Part shown: in pieces, positions 1-7,782 of the stretch | Position numbering within the stretch: position 1 is the stretch's first letter | How the letters are laid out: the number at the start of each line of letters is the position of its first letter | Assembly (NCBI GenBank): GCA_037384425.1 | Contig: JARROA010000032.1 | Location: 1-64,000 of the forward strand | From: Thiodiazotropha sp037384425 | Lineage (GTDB): Bacteria; Pseudomonadota; Gammaproteobacteria; Chromatiales; Chromatiaceae | Direction: 5' to 3' | DNA length: 64,000 nt | The notes under the pieces: generated by a model | The model's database searches: none | Told to the model about the DNA's origin: nothing | Seen by the model: the letters and a program-made list of their open reading frames with translations, nothing else | Made by a program: the position numbers and the translations under genes

Positions 1-417
1 TTCGCATCCCCTCCGCACTCAGCACCAGGTTGGTCAACCACACTTGATGTCTTAGACAGCCGTTACAGATGCAAGGCCTGATTTTGTTAACGATTTGAAA
101 ATCACCCAAACCACATCTGACTGTCTGTTTTCTTAATAAATCCCGATTTACTGATCCGAAAGTAATCTAGCAAAACTGCGCGGGTTGAGTCTGCCAGTAG
201 ATTTACCGACTGGATAAATGAATTCTGAGGACAAATCATACAACTACGGTATGGATGGGTAGTGCTCTAAGGAAAAACCAAGGGAGGTGCCCTGTTTAAG
301 GTGAAAATTGCCTCGTGACATCTGCGACGCGGATGGTAAATCTTACATTCTTTGTCAGGCCAAATCCGCGCCAAATAAACTACTCTGAAGACAAATCAGT
401 CTTTACGGAGAGTTCTC
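1..417. other. Intergenic region with a 25-bp direct repeat
   Basis: No convincing gene is visible here. Two near-identical copies of a 24-25 bp sequence (ATAAA..TCTGARGACAAATCA) lie at 214-238 and 375-398, about 160 bp apart. The second copy ends just upstream of the ribosome-binding site of the small membrane-protein gene at 418. They could be a duplicated regulatory site or a small local duplication. The region is visibly less GC-rich than the rest of the window. Confidence 0.5.
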
Positions 418-762
418 ATGATGGCGTCTCCATCCACTCTCGCCCTGCCCTCCGAATGGTCAATGCACCCGAAGCCCATGTTGCGTGCACTCCTTGCCAC
501 CATATTCGTTTGCGCCCTGATCCTGGTTCATAATCTCGCCTTGCTCATGGTTCTCGGTCTCGCATTGTCACTGGGCCTGGCCCTACAGGAGCGCGTACGC
601 AGTCTGGAGGCGCAGTCACCGCCATCCACACATACTTTCAGTGGATCTGTGGTTGCAGATGGAGGGTCTTTTACCTCCCTGAGCCCAGACCGGGAACGGC
701 CGATGACACAAGGCGTCAGCGTCCTCGATGGTGGTAGTCTCGAATCCTTGTCGCTCAAATAA
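418..762 (+). CDS. Small membrane protein with a C-terminal tandem repeat
   Basis: Unrecognised 114-residue protein. A good Shine-Dalgarno sequence (GGAGAG, 408-413) precedes the ATG by 4-6 bases. Residues about 22-57 are strongly hydrophobic and fit one long or two short membrane helices. The C-terminal part holds two related 14-residue units, residues 76-89 and 99-112, sharing the pattern V-x-D-G-G-S-x-x-S-L-S, with 9 of 14 positions identical. No cysteine-rich core or known leader motif is visible, so a peptide-precursor role is only speculation. The next genes, GNAT and flavoprotein, start about 370 bp downstream on the same strand. It may be a real lineage-specific gene; the RBS and internal repeat argue for that. 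Confidence 0.5.
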   Translation: MMASPSTLALPSEWSMHPKPMLRALLATIFVCALILVHNLALLMVLGLALSLGLALQERVRSLEAQSPPSTHTFSGSVVADGGSFTSLSPDRERPMTQGVSVLDGGSLESLSLK

Positions 763-1133
763 CGATCACAAGCTTCTGCAGGCTAGCCGAGTCGATACCG
801 TCACAGACTCGTCTAACGAAACATCAACCTGCCCCCCACAATGGGGTGCTCAGCAGACAAAACTGGAGGGTGTTGGTATTGCCCGCTCTGCTTCTATATA
901 ACTGTTGCCTCTTACCCACCACTTCAGCGCCCTGGTACTGAGCCCTATCCAAGGCGAACCACCTTCCTCCAGCAAAACCAACAATCCTTCAGAGAGTTGC
1001 CGGCAATGTCGTGCGAAAAGCCCGAATTGGCATGCTTTGTGAGACCACCTCAAGCATACGGAACCAGGCGGCTGAACAACTGAGTTCCATCGACACAGTG
1101 AATTCGATTTTGACACTGACCACGCACAAGGCT
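763..1133. other. Intergenic region, nothing recognised
   Basis: About 370 bp between the small membrane protein and the GNAT gene. Short open frames on both strands have no recognisable motifs or good ribosome-binding sites. The frame of the downstream GNAT gene is open back to 1011, but the segment before the ATG at 1134 does not look like acetyltransferase sequence. Confidence 0.4.
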
Positions 1134-1856
1134 ATGAAACCATCCATCAACGACCGACTGTCAAACACGCTCTTACGGCTGAGATCGGGTCTCGAACCTC
1201 CTCACCGGTCCAGGTATGCCCCCAAGCAACACCCCAGGGCCGGCTTGAGCGGAAATACAAAGCTGACGCTTGCCTGGGCCGACAGCCGTCAGCACCGACG
1301 GATCGTGGATCTGGCGACAAGCGAGGGACGTCAGACCATGAACCTGCGCACCATGCCACAAGCAAAACTCGCGGTATTGATTCGCCCGGACGGCCATATT
1401 GTCGGCTGGGCCGGTATGGATGCCGAAACCCATCCGGAACGTCCCGAAGTCTTCTCCCAGTTCGTCTACCCCCACTATCGCGGCTTCGGTCTCGGCGCCC
1501 TGCTGGAGCATGTCTGGTGGGCCTATCTCTCCGCCTGGGGTTGTAAGACCGCCTATATGCGCATGGAGCTCGACGACAACGAGCCACTGTACAGACACAG
1601 ACTCGCCAGCGGCTATTGCCGTGTGGCGAAGGCGACGGAACTGGGTGAGAGGTTCCTCTCCGCTTGCCGCGGCTGCGAGCTCTATGGCGACAGCTGCAGG
1701 AGTCAGGCCTACTTGGCCGTAAATGTGGATCGGGCGTTGGTGGAGAGTGAGAAACGCAGGGGACCACTCGATATCTGTCACCTCCCTATCAGGCTCAGGA
1801 TAACCCCTCCTCACACGGATCGAAGTGACAAACTGCAGTCAGCCGTCGCTCGATGA
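1134..1856 (+). CDS. GNAT-family N-acetyltransferase-like protein
   Basis: About 240 residues from the ATG at 1134; the frame is open from 1011. The middle holds a GNAT fold signature: an R-P-D-G-x-I-V-G-W-A-G strand, then a Q-F-V-Y-P-x-Y-R-G-F-G-L-G segment near residues 109-121 that matches the acetyl-CoA pyrophosphate-binding motif A (R/Q-x-x-G-x-G/A), followed by a helix. A later stretch has clustered cysteines (C-R-G-C-E-L-Y-G-D-S-C). The substrate is unknown. The stop codon overlaps the start of the flavoprotein gene by four bases (ATGA), so the two are probably translationally coupled and may act on the same small molecule. The start codon is uncertain because no strong RBS precedes it. 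Confidence 0.65.
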   Translation: MKPSINDRLSNTLLRLRSGLEPPHRSRYAPKQHPRAGLSGNTKLTLAWADSRQHRRIVDLATSEGRQTMNLRTMPQAKLAVLIRPDGHIVGWAGMDAETHPERPEVFSQFVYPHYRGFGLGALLEHVWWAYLSAWGCKTAYMRMELDDNEPLYRHRLASGYCRVAKATELGERFLSACRGCELYGDSCRSQAYLAVNVDRALVESEKRRGPLDICHLPIRLRITPPHTDRSDKLQSAVAR

Positions 1857-3397
1857 ATCGCCCCGCTGACACCCCGGCATCCCTGTCCGCCTCACCCACC
1901 TGTCTGCCGGAGACGGCACTCGATCAGTGGCGGAAGCTGCTCGGTTCAGCACGCGTACAGGACGATGCGGACACACGCGGACGCTATGCACGAACGACCC
2001 TGGCTCAGGCGCCATCGACCCGTGCCGTACTCCGCGCCAAGGAGGCGGCGCAGATTCCCGACATCCTGCGCATCGCCCGCGATCACCATATTCCCCTCTA
2101 CCCGATCAGCCGCGGCCGTAACTGGGGCTGGGGAGACGCCTGCCCGGTCACGGCGGGCCAGGTCATCCTCGATCTCGGTGACCTGGACCGTATCATCGAA
2201 ATTGACGAGACACTCGGCTATGCCGTGGTCGAGCCGGGCGTCACCCAGAGCCAGCTCGCCAGCGAACTTGCCACCAAGGCACCCGGATGGTGGCTGGAGT
2301 CGACCAATGCGGGCGCGCAGACGAGCATCATCGGCAACACCCTGGAACGCGGCCTAGGCATGGGCGAACGCACCGCCTCGATGTGCGGTATCGAAGCGGT
2401 GCTGCCCGACGGCTGCACCCTGCGGACCGGATTCGGCGCCTTTCCCGGGAGTCGGGTCGCCCACCTCGCCAAATGGGGCCTGGGGCCGGGCACCGAGAGC
2501 CTGTTCTGTCAATCCAACCTGGGCATAGTGACGCGCATGGGAATCTGGCTGAAGCCCAGGCCGGCGGGTGCCGAGTGCTGTATGATCTCAACGCCGGCCG
2601 ACCGGCTGCCGGCACTGATCGACGCCCTGCGTCCCTTGCGCCTGCATGGGGTGTTGCCGACGAACGTCCACGTCTTCCCTGTCACGGGTCTGGCCGGAGC
2701 GCCCCGCTGGCTTGCCCTGGGTGCCATCTATGGGCCACGCGCAACCCGGGCAGCCCATCGCCTGAAGATTGAACAAAAGGTCGCCGGGCTGGGCCGCATC
2801 GCCTATTTCGAACAGGCACCGGTAGAGGCGACAGAGACCTTGGAGACACTGGCGATGGCGGCCACTCCCGGCATCGGCGACCTCTTCAACGCCGGCGAAT
2901 CACTCTGCACCGGCACGCCCTACACCCCCGGAGCCGAATTTCTCCTCGCCTACCTCGGCGGCCAAGGCATCCAGAAGAAACAGGCGAAGCCCGAAACCGC
3001 CGACCCACTGAAGAACGACTACGGCTTCTACTTCCTGTGGACCACCAGTCCCGCCACCGGAGCGGATGTGGCGCAAGCCATGCAGCTGGCCGGAGACACC
3101 TGCGCCGGTTTCGGTTTCTCTCCCCGGATCACCCTGCAGCTGCCCAACGGACGCGCCGCGGTACTGGTGACCCGTATCTGCTTCGAACGGGCGGATCCAT
3201 CAGCTTCAGCGCAGGCGCGTCGCTGTTACGATCGTCTGCTCAATGCCAGCGTCGACGCCGGCTTCCCACCCTGGCGGCTGGGCATCGAAGGGATGTCCCA
3301 GCTCAAACACCCGAAGCACGACATGGCCTTCGCCCGCAAGCTCAAACAGTGGATGGATCCAGAATCGATCCTGGCACCGGGACGCTATGTCTGGTAA
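1853..3397 (+). CDS. FAD-linked oxidase of the VAO/PCMH family
   Basis: A 514-residue flavoprotein of the vanillyl-alcohol oxidase / p-cresol methylhydroxylase superfamily. The FAD-binding PCMH domain runs over about residues 55-240: the P-I-S-R-G-R-N-W-G-W-G-D loop near 84-95, L-D-L-G-D-L-D-R-I-I-E-I-D, and V-E-P-G-V-T-Q-S-Q-L. A later N-T-L-E-R-G-L-G-M-G-E-R segment resembles the N-A-L-D-R-G-V-G-Y-T region of 4-cresol dehydrogenase. The C-terminal half is the substrate cap domain, ending in the typical W-M-D-P-x-S-I-L-A-P-G-R-Y. Such enzymes oxidise para-substituted phenols or related alcohols and amines. The partner cytochrome of PCMH is not encoded nearby, so an oxidase or another acceptor is possible. 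It overlaps the GNAT gene by 4 bp. Confidence 0.8.
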   Translation: MNRPADTPASLSASPTCLPETALDQWRKLLGSARVQDDADTRGRYARTTLAQAPSTRAVLRAKEAAQIPDILRIARDHHIPLYPISRGRNWGWGDACPVTAGQVILDLGDLDRIIEIDETLGYAVVEPGVTQSQLASELATKAPGWWLESTNAGAQTSIIGNTLERGLGMGERTASMCGIEAVLPDGCTLRTGFGAFPGSRVAHLAKWGLGPGTESLFCQSNLGIVTRMGIWLKPRPAGAECCMISTPADRLPALIDALRPLRLHGVLPTNVHVFPVTGLAGAPRWLALGAIYGPRATRAAHRLKIEQKVAGLGRIAYFEQAPVEATETLETLAMAATPGIGDLFNAGESLCTGTPYTPGAEFLLAYLGGQGIQKKQAKPETADPLKNDYGFYFLWTTSPATGADVAQAMQLAGDTCAGFGFSPRITLQLPNGRAAVLVTRICFERADPSASAQARRCYDRLLNASVDAGFPPWRLGIEGMSQLKHPKHDMAFARKLKQWMDPESILAPGRYVW

Positions 3398-3650
3398 TGC
3401 CGAGCGGCCCAAGCGATGACCATTGACGATGCATGAACAAGCCCCGCACAACACTGGGGTCGGCTGTTGTTTTCCTGGGTTTCGCTTTGCCCCATTCAAA
3501 CGCATACAGTCACTTGATTGGCAAGCTTATGTGATACGTGAGTCGGGCACCTAATCATCGATTGAACTTTCATCCAGATCTTTTTATGACTATATCTATA
3601 GAACGCTATAAATCAGGCGTAATCAAATCTAATGATGAAGGGATACACAC

Positions 3651-4520
3651 ATGGCCAGAAGAGGAAAATTCAGACCCAATGTCGTAACCTGGGATCAGAT
3701 CGATGAGCACAGCAGCCTTCCCAATACCGATCCGAGCCTCAACAAACGACTGATTCTCGCTGAGGGCGATTCCTGGTTCACCATCGCAGGCATCCCCACC
3801 TCAAATCTGCTTTATTCTTTTCGTTTCAAAAAGATGACCATGATCGTCAATTGCGCGATGCCTGGCGATACCATCAAGCACATATCAGAGATCGAGGGCA
3901 ATCACGTGTTTCGTACGGCATTGTCCCCCGACGGCTACAAGTGGGATCTCATCTTGCTCAGCGGAGGGGGTAATGACTTGATCGATGCGGCCGGAAAGCT
4001 CCTGCTGCCGAGACAGAAGCGTGGCGCCAAGTCCATGAAGAAAGCACAGGATTATTGTGACGCTGAGAGGCTGGATGAACTGATTGCGAGCATCCAGCAA
4101 GGCTACCATCGATTGGTAGGCCTGAGAGATGCGGATGGCAGCCCCGCGAAGAACAAGCCGATAGTGGTTCACACCTACGATTACCCGGTACCGAGGAATT
4201 CACTCGCGCGCTTTTTCTCTGTGCCGCTGTCTGGCCCATGGCTCTATCCCGCAGTCGTCAAAGCGGAAATCCCCAAAAAGGATTGGATCAAGGTCTCGAA
4301 ATATCTCATCGACAAACTCGCCGAAGGTATCCTTGATCTGCAAAAAGGCAACAAACTGAAAAACTTTCATGTGGTGGACACAAGAAATACCTTAAAGAAG
4401 GCCGCCTTGGGCACTACGGGCGACAATGGGGATTGGTTGAATGAGATACACCCGAATACCGATGGTTATAAAAAACTGGCCAGGGCCATAGAGGGTAAGC
4501 TGACACCACTTCTGGAATAG
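3651..4520 (+). CDS. SGNH/GDSL-type hydrolase family protein
   Basis: A 289-residue protein with the blocks of SGNH hydrolases: block I E-G-D-S-W at 38-42 (nucleophile Ser41), block III G-G-G-N-D at 105-109 (oxyanion Asn), and block V N-E-I-H-P-N near 264-269 (catalytic His267; the usual Asp of D-x-x-H is Asn here). No signal peptide is evident, so it is probably cytoplasmic. The substrate cannot be read from sequence; esterase or lipase-like activity is expected. An AAGGG-type RBS precedes the ATG. The gene is lower in GC than the housekeeping genes to the right and lies next to the tRNA-Lys 3' end, which fits acquired DNA. Confidence 0.75.
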   Translation: MARRGKFRPNVVTWDQIDEHSSLPNTDPSLNKRLILAEGDSWFTIAGIPTSNLLYSFRFKKMTMIVNCAMPGDTIKHISEIEGNHVFRTALSPDGYKWDLILLSGGGNDLIDAAGKLLLPRQKRGAKSMKKAQDYCDAERLDELIASIQQGYHRLVGLRDADGSPAKNKPIVVHTYDYPVPRNSLARFFSVPLSGPWLYPAVVKAEIPKKDWIKVSKYLIDKLAEGILDLQKGNKLKNFHVVDTRNTLKKAALGTTGDNGDWLNEIHPNTDGYKKLARAIEGKLTPLLE

Positions 4521-4578
4521 CGGGTATCTAGAATTGCAAAGGTGAGTAATCCCTTGTTCGGCAACAAATTACAGACAT

Positions 4579-4609
4579 AAAAAAAGGCCCACGATTGCTC
4601 GTAAGCCCT
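4579..4609 (-). terminator. Rho-independent terminator of tRNA-Lys
   Basis: Read on the minus strand, an 11-bp stem (with three G-U pairs) closed by a GCAA tetraloop is followed by a run of seven T. It begins nine bases after the encoded CCA end of tRNA-Lys, so it ends that transcript. Confidence 0.85.
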
Positions 4610-4617
4610 TGTTTATA

Positions 4618-4693
4618 TGGTGGGTCGTGCAGGGATCGAACCTGCGACCACCTGATTAAAAGTCAGATGCTCTACCGACTGAGCTAACGACCC
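4618..4693 (-). tRNA. tRNA-Lys (anticodon TTT)
   Basis: The minus strand gives a 76-nt cloverleaf starting GGGTCGTTAGCTCAG and ending GCACGACCCA plus an encoded CCA (4618-4620). The acceptor ends pair (GGGTCGT/ACGACCC). The D-arm has AGCTCAGTCGGTAGAGC, the anticodon loop is CTTTTAA with anticodon TTT, and the T-arm is GCAGGTTCGATCCCTGC. The 3' end faces the accessory region at 1-4.5 kb. Confidence 0.97.
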
Positions 4694-4709
4694 GAAAATC
4701 GGAAGGCGA

Positions 4710-4738
4710 ATACTACCCCAGATTACTCCCTGAGTGAA
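4710..4738 (-). promoter_or_regulatory. Candidate sigma-70 promoter of tRNA-Lys
   Basis: On the minus strand TTCACT (4738-4733) and TAGTAT (4715-4710) are separated by exactly 17 bp, each matching the -35/-10 consensus at four of six positions. The tRNA 5' end lies 17 nt past the -10 element. Moderate support from spacing only. Confidence 0.4.
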
Positions 4739-4772
4739 CCCCAAGGGCCAGTTTTTGCCCTTATTTACACCA

Positions 4773-5807
4773 CTATTCCATCAGGTCGATATGAACTCCC
4801 TGCGCTTCCAGCTCGTCCGCCCGGGCCTGGACGAAACGCTGGAAGCTGGGCTGCTCACGGTAGCTTCCCGAGAGCACGTATTCCATAGCGGCATGGGTGT
4901 GAAAGCCCTTCAGGTAGGCCTCGGTGCGGAAGACCTCCCTCCCCTGGGCGTCGAAGAAGAGCAGGCTGGGAGCGTAATTGATCTTGAGGGCCGAGGCCCA
5001 CTCGGTTGAGGTCAGGGTCTCGCCGTCTGGCGTAATGACGGGATCCGAGGACCAGACATCGACCAGCGCCACATCGAACTGATCGAGGGTTCGCCGGATC
5101 GCCTCCCGCTTGAGGATATCGCCATGCAACTCGTCGCAGGGCGGACACTGTTTCATCTCCATCAGCACCAGCAGCGGCTTGCCGGAGGCTGCCGCCCGAC
5201 GCAAGTCGAGGGGAGGTTGCAGATTGCTGTCCTCCCGATGCAGTTTGCCGCTGGCGGGCACCGGCTGCCGCGCGGCGAGGAAGTCGCGAAAGCGCTGTTT
5301 CGTCTCCTGCCTTTCCGCCACGTAGTCGAGGGCCGCACTGAATTTGTGGGGAGGATAGTAGCCGTTGAGTCGCAACACCGTCCTGCCGAGCTCGTCGAGA
5401 AAGAGCAGGGTCGGTGTGTACATCACCTTGAGCTTTTCAGCCAATTGCTTCTCGGTGGTGACCTGGCCGTCGAGGTCGGTGACCTCGTTGTCACCCCACA
5501 TGTTGATAGCGATCACCTGGAAACCGGCAACCGTTTTATCCACGATCTCCTTGATGGTGAAGTTCTCGTTCAGCAGCTTTGCGCAGTAGGGACATCCATC
5601 CTGGTGAAAATAGAGCATCACCCGCTTGCCTTCCGCCGCGGCCTCCCGGACATCCTCCTGCAGATCGAGAAAGGATTGCTTGAACCAGTCGGGTTTTGCG
5701 TGAAAACCGGGATTGACCAGTCCGCTGCCCAGCCTCTCTTCAGTCTGTTCCGCCCACAGGGGAGTAAAGCCGATCAAAAGTATGAGCAGACCGCTCAATC
5801 GCATCAT
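4773..5807 (-). CDS. Exported protein with two thioredoxin-like domains
   Basis: 344 residues with an N-terminal signal peptide (about residues 1-19, cut after L-W-A). Two thioredoxin-fold domains follow in tandem, of the SoxW/thioredoxin-SoxW type. Domain 1 carries C-P-Y-C (Cys72, Cys75) and a cis-Pro region Y-T-P-T; domain 2 carries C-P-P-C (Cys221, Cys224) and Y-A-P-S. Each contains the W-G-D-N/W-S-S-D segment before the cis-proline typical of this subfamily, so the gene looks like an internal duplication. A role in periplasmic disulfide reduction or protection of a sulfur or cytochrome maturation system is likely from the family; no sox genes are in the window to confirm it. It is divergent from the diguanylate cyclase gene. 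Confidence 0.8.
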   Translation of the reverse strand: MMRLSGLLILLIGFTPLWAEQTEERLGSGLVNPGFHAKPDWFKQSFLDLQEDVREAAAEGKRVMLYFHQDGCPYCAKLLNENFTIKEIVDKTVAGFQVIAINMWGDNEVTDLDGQVTTEKQLAEKLKVMYTPTLLFLDELGRTVLRLNGYYPPHKFSAALDYVAERQETKQRFRDFLAARQPVPASGKLHREDSNLQPPLDLRRAAASGKPLLVLMEMKQCPPCDELHGDILKREAIRRTLDQFDVALVDVWSSDPVITPDGETLTSTEWASALKINYAPSLLFFDAQGREVFRTEAYLKGFHTHAAMEYVLSGSYREQPSFQRFVQARADELEAQGVHIDLME

Positions 5808-6081
5808 GGAGTGCCTCCTGATTATTCAGTCGCCTGACGGCGTTGTTTTCAGTGATAGAGCTTCGCACGGGCTAATTGGTTCACTGTAGAGACAAGATCA
5901 GACGTCGAGGTTTTGTCGCTAAACGAATGAAATTCCTGGGCAATACCCGGCCAAACACCGTCAGGAATTTGTCACCGACAGGAAGGACCGATCTTATCCT
6001 GTTGTATTTAATTATGTTTATTTTGTTGGCATGCATTTCGCACATTTTCTCCATAGAGATCCCTATGAGCGAGTCGACAGC

Positions 6082-6996
6082 ATGAGTATCCACAGCATAC
6101 AGCAAGCAGGCAGCCACAAAGCCACCGGCGTGCTATCTGATCCGCATGCCAGTGTTCTGAACGACAACGGCGCGCTGGGACTCATCATGGAACTCAGCGG
6201 CAAGCTCCAGACCACGCTGGAACTGGAGGGTCTGATCGAGCTATTTGCCCAGGTGATCGAGGCCCAATTCGACTTCGACAGCCTCACCTATTTCGATCCC
6301 GAAGAGGAGCTGACGCTGAAATTCGGCCGCCGAACAGGCAGGAACAAGCTCAATTATCAACTCAAGGTGTTGGAATCAGATCTGGGCAAGATTCAGTTGA
6401 CCCGTACCCGCAAGTTCAAACAGGCGGAGATCGAGCAGCTCGAAAATCTGCTGTCTGCCTTGCTCTATCCACTACGCAACGCCCTGCTCTATCGCACGGC
6501 GCTCCACTCCGCCTTCATCGACTCGCTGACCGGGGTCAAGAACCGCACCGCCTTCGATAGCAATTTCAGCCGCGATATCGAATACAGCCATCGTAAGCAG
6601 AGCGAGCTGTCATTGATCGTGTTGGACATCGACCTCTTCAAACGCATCAACGACAACTTTGGCCACATCGTCGGCGACGATGTACTGCGACAGGTAGCAC
6701 AGACGGTCGAACATACCATCCGCAGCAGTGACGCGCTGTATCGATACGGCGGCGAGGAGTTCGCCATTGTCCTCAACGGCACCGACCAGTCGGGTGCTCG
6801 ACTGCTGGCGGAGCGTATCCGACGTAACATGGAGCAGCTGGAGTTCGATTCCCTCAAGGGGATCACGGTTACCATCAGCCTGGGCATCGCCGTCATGGAT
6901 GAGAACGAGAGCGCCGATCAGTTGTTCGCACGCGCCGACGCCGCGCTCTATCAAGCCAAAGAACAGGGACGCAACCGGGTGGTCACCGCCAGCTGA
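6082..6996 (+). CDS. Diguanylate cyclase (GGDEF domain)
   Basis: Predicted 304 residues from the ATG at 6082; an in-frame ATG at 6031 is less likely. The N-terminal 130 or so residues look like a degenerate GAF-type sensor (E-L-S-G-K-L-Q-T-T-L-E-L-E-G-L-I). The C-terminal GGDEF domain starts at D-S-L-T-G-V-K-N-R, has the active-site motif G-G-E-E-F at 223-227, and keeps the product-inhibition I-site R-S-S-D at 214-217 exactly five residues upstream. The enzyme should make c-di-GMP from GTP and be feedback-inhibited. There is no membrane segment, so it is soluble. The signal it senses is unknown. Confidence 0.88.
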   Translation: MSIHSIQQAGSHKATGVLSDPHASVLNDNGALGLIMELSGKLQTTLELEGLIELFAQVIEAQFDFDSLTYFDPEEELTLKFGRRTGRNKLNYQLKVLESDLGKIQLTRTRKFKQAEIEQLENLLSALLYPLRNALLYRTALHSAFIDSLTGVKNRTAFDSNFSRDIEYSHRKQSELSLIVLDIDLFKRINDNFGHIVGDDVLRQVAQTVEHTIRSSDALYRYGGEEFAIVLNGTDQSGARLLAERIRRNMEQLEFDSLKGITVTISLGIAVMDENESADQLFARADAALYQAKEQGRNRVVTAS

Positions 6997-7106
6997 TCCG
7001 ATTTCTCCACTACCCTGATCCTCCATCGAGGCCACATCTGGGCCGACCATCGGCGCGATTCGCCACCCGCCGCCTTCTGAACTCAGGCCGGAATAGCTCT
7101 TACTTC

Positions 7107-7140
7107 GGGCCTGTTTGCACTAATCCAATACACCCTGTTG
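7107..7140. repeat. Half-element similar to the end of the smc-zipA MITE
   Basis: GGGCCTGTTTGCACTAATCCAATA and the bases after it match the terminal inverted repeat of the element at 20664-20843 at about 26 of 34 positions. No second inverted copy was found nearby. The stretch contains the stop codon and last codons of the endonuclease III-like gene (stop at 7120), so that tail may come from an old insertion. Confidence 0.4.
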
Positions 7141-7782
7141 CGTCTGCCACGGACAGTCGTGGTGCAGCATGCACGCCTCACACCGAGGCTTGGGGCGACA
7201 GACCTGTTTCGCATGGTGGTCGATGAGGGCATGGAATTCGTTGTACATGGCCACATCGGCCGGAAGTGCGCGTTCGAAAACGCTGCGCAGCGCCTCGTAG
7301 GGGAGACGTGCATCCAGCAGCCCCAGGCGTGAGCAGAGCCGTCGGGTGTAGGCGTCGATGACGAAGACCGGCCTTTCATAGGCATAGAGCAGGATATCGT
7401 CGGCGGTTTCAGGGCCGATACCGTGAATCGAGAGCAGTGACTTGCGCAGCGCTTCGGTAGTGAGACGCTGCTGGTCATCCCGGGCCAGCAACCAGTCACA
7501 GAGCGCCTGGAGGCGTTTCGCCTTGACGTTGAAATAGCCCGAGGGACGCAGATGCACCGCCAGCACCTGGGGGCTCAGCGCGGCGATGGCGGCGGCATCG
7601 AGGAGATCGGCCCGGCGCAGGTTCTCGATCGCCCGCTCCACGTTGATCCAGGCTGTGTTCTGGGTCAGCACCGCACCCACCATCACCTCGAAGGGGGTCT
7701 CGGCGGGCCACCAATGTTGCGGGCCATAGTGATCGAACAGGCGCCGGTATAGGGACTCCAGCGCGTGTCGAGTGGACGTCAA
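7120..7782 (-). CDS. Endonuclease III-related DNA glycosylase
   Basis: 220 residues, HhH-GPD superfamily with a C-terminal [4Fe-4S] cluster (Cys195, 201, 204, 210). The helix-hairpin-helix is H-G-I-G-P-E-T-A at about 120-127, and the catalytic Asp is Asp143 (V-I-D-A-Y). The lysine that gives EndoIII its beta-lyase activity is replaced by Glu125, so a monofunctional glycosylase is predicted. The first cysteine spacing is C-x5-C rather than the usual C-x6-C. This fits the 'endonuclease III related protein' family rather than Nth proper. The start overlaps the end of rluB by four bases, indicating co-translation. The last residues may derive from a MITE end. Confidence 0.85.
   Translation of the reverse strand: MTSTRHALESLYRRLFDHYGPQHWWPAETPFEVMVGAVLTQNTAWINVERAIENLRRADLLDAAAIAALSPQVLAVHLRPSGYFNVKAKRLQALCDWLLARDDQQRLTTEALRKSLLSIHGIGPETADDILLYAYERPVFVIDAYTRRLCSRLGLLDARLPYEALRSVFERALPADVAMYNEFHALIDHHAKQVCRPKPRCEACMLHHDCPWQTQQGVLD

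Noticed and set aside
3420..3480. Possible terminator after the flavoprotein gene (CCCCGCACAACACTGGGG then GTTGTTTTCC)
   Set aside because: Only a 4-bp core stem and a short T run, too weak to call.
4740..4765. AAGGGC..GCCCTT hairpin near the end of the thioredoxin-like gene
   Set aside because: Six-bp stem with no T run on the strand that would need it.
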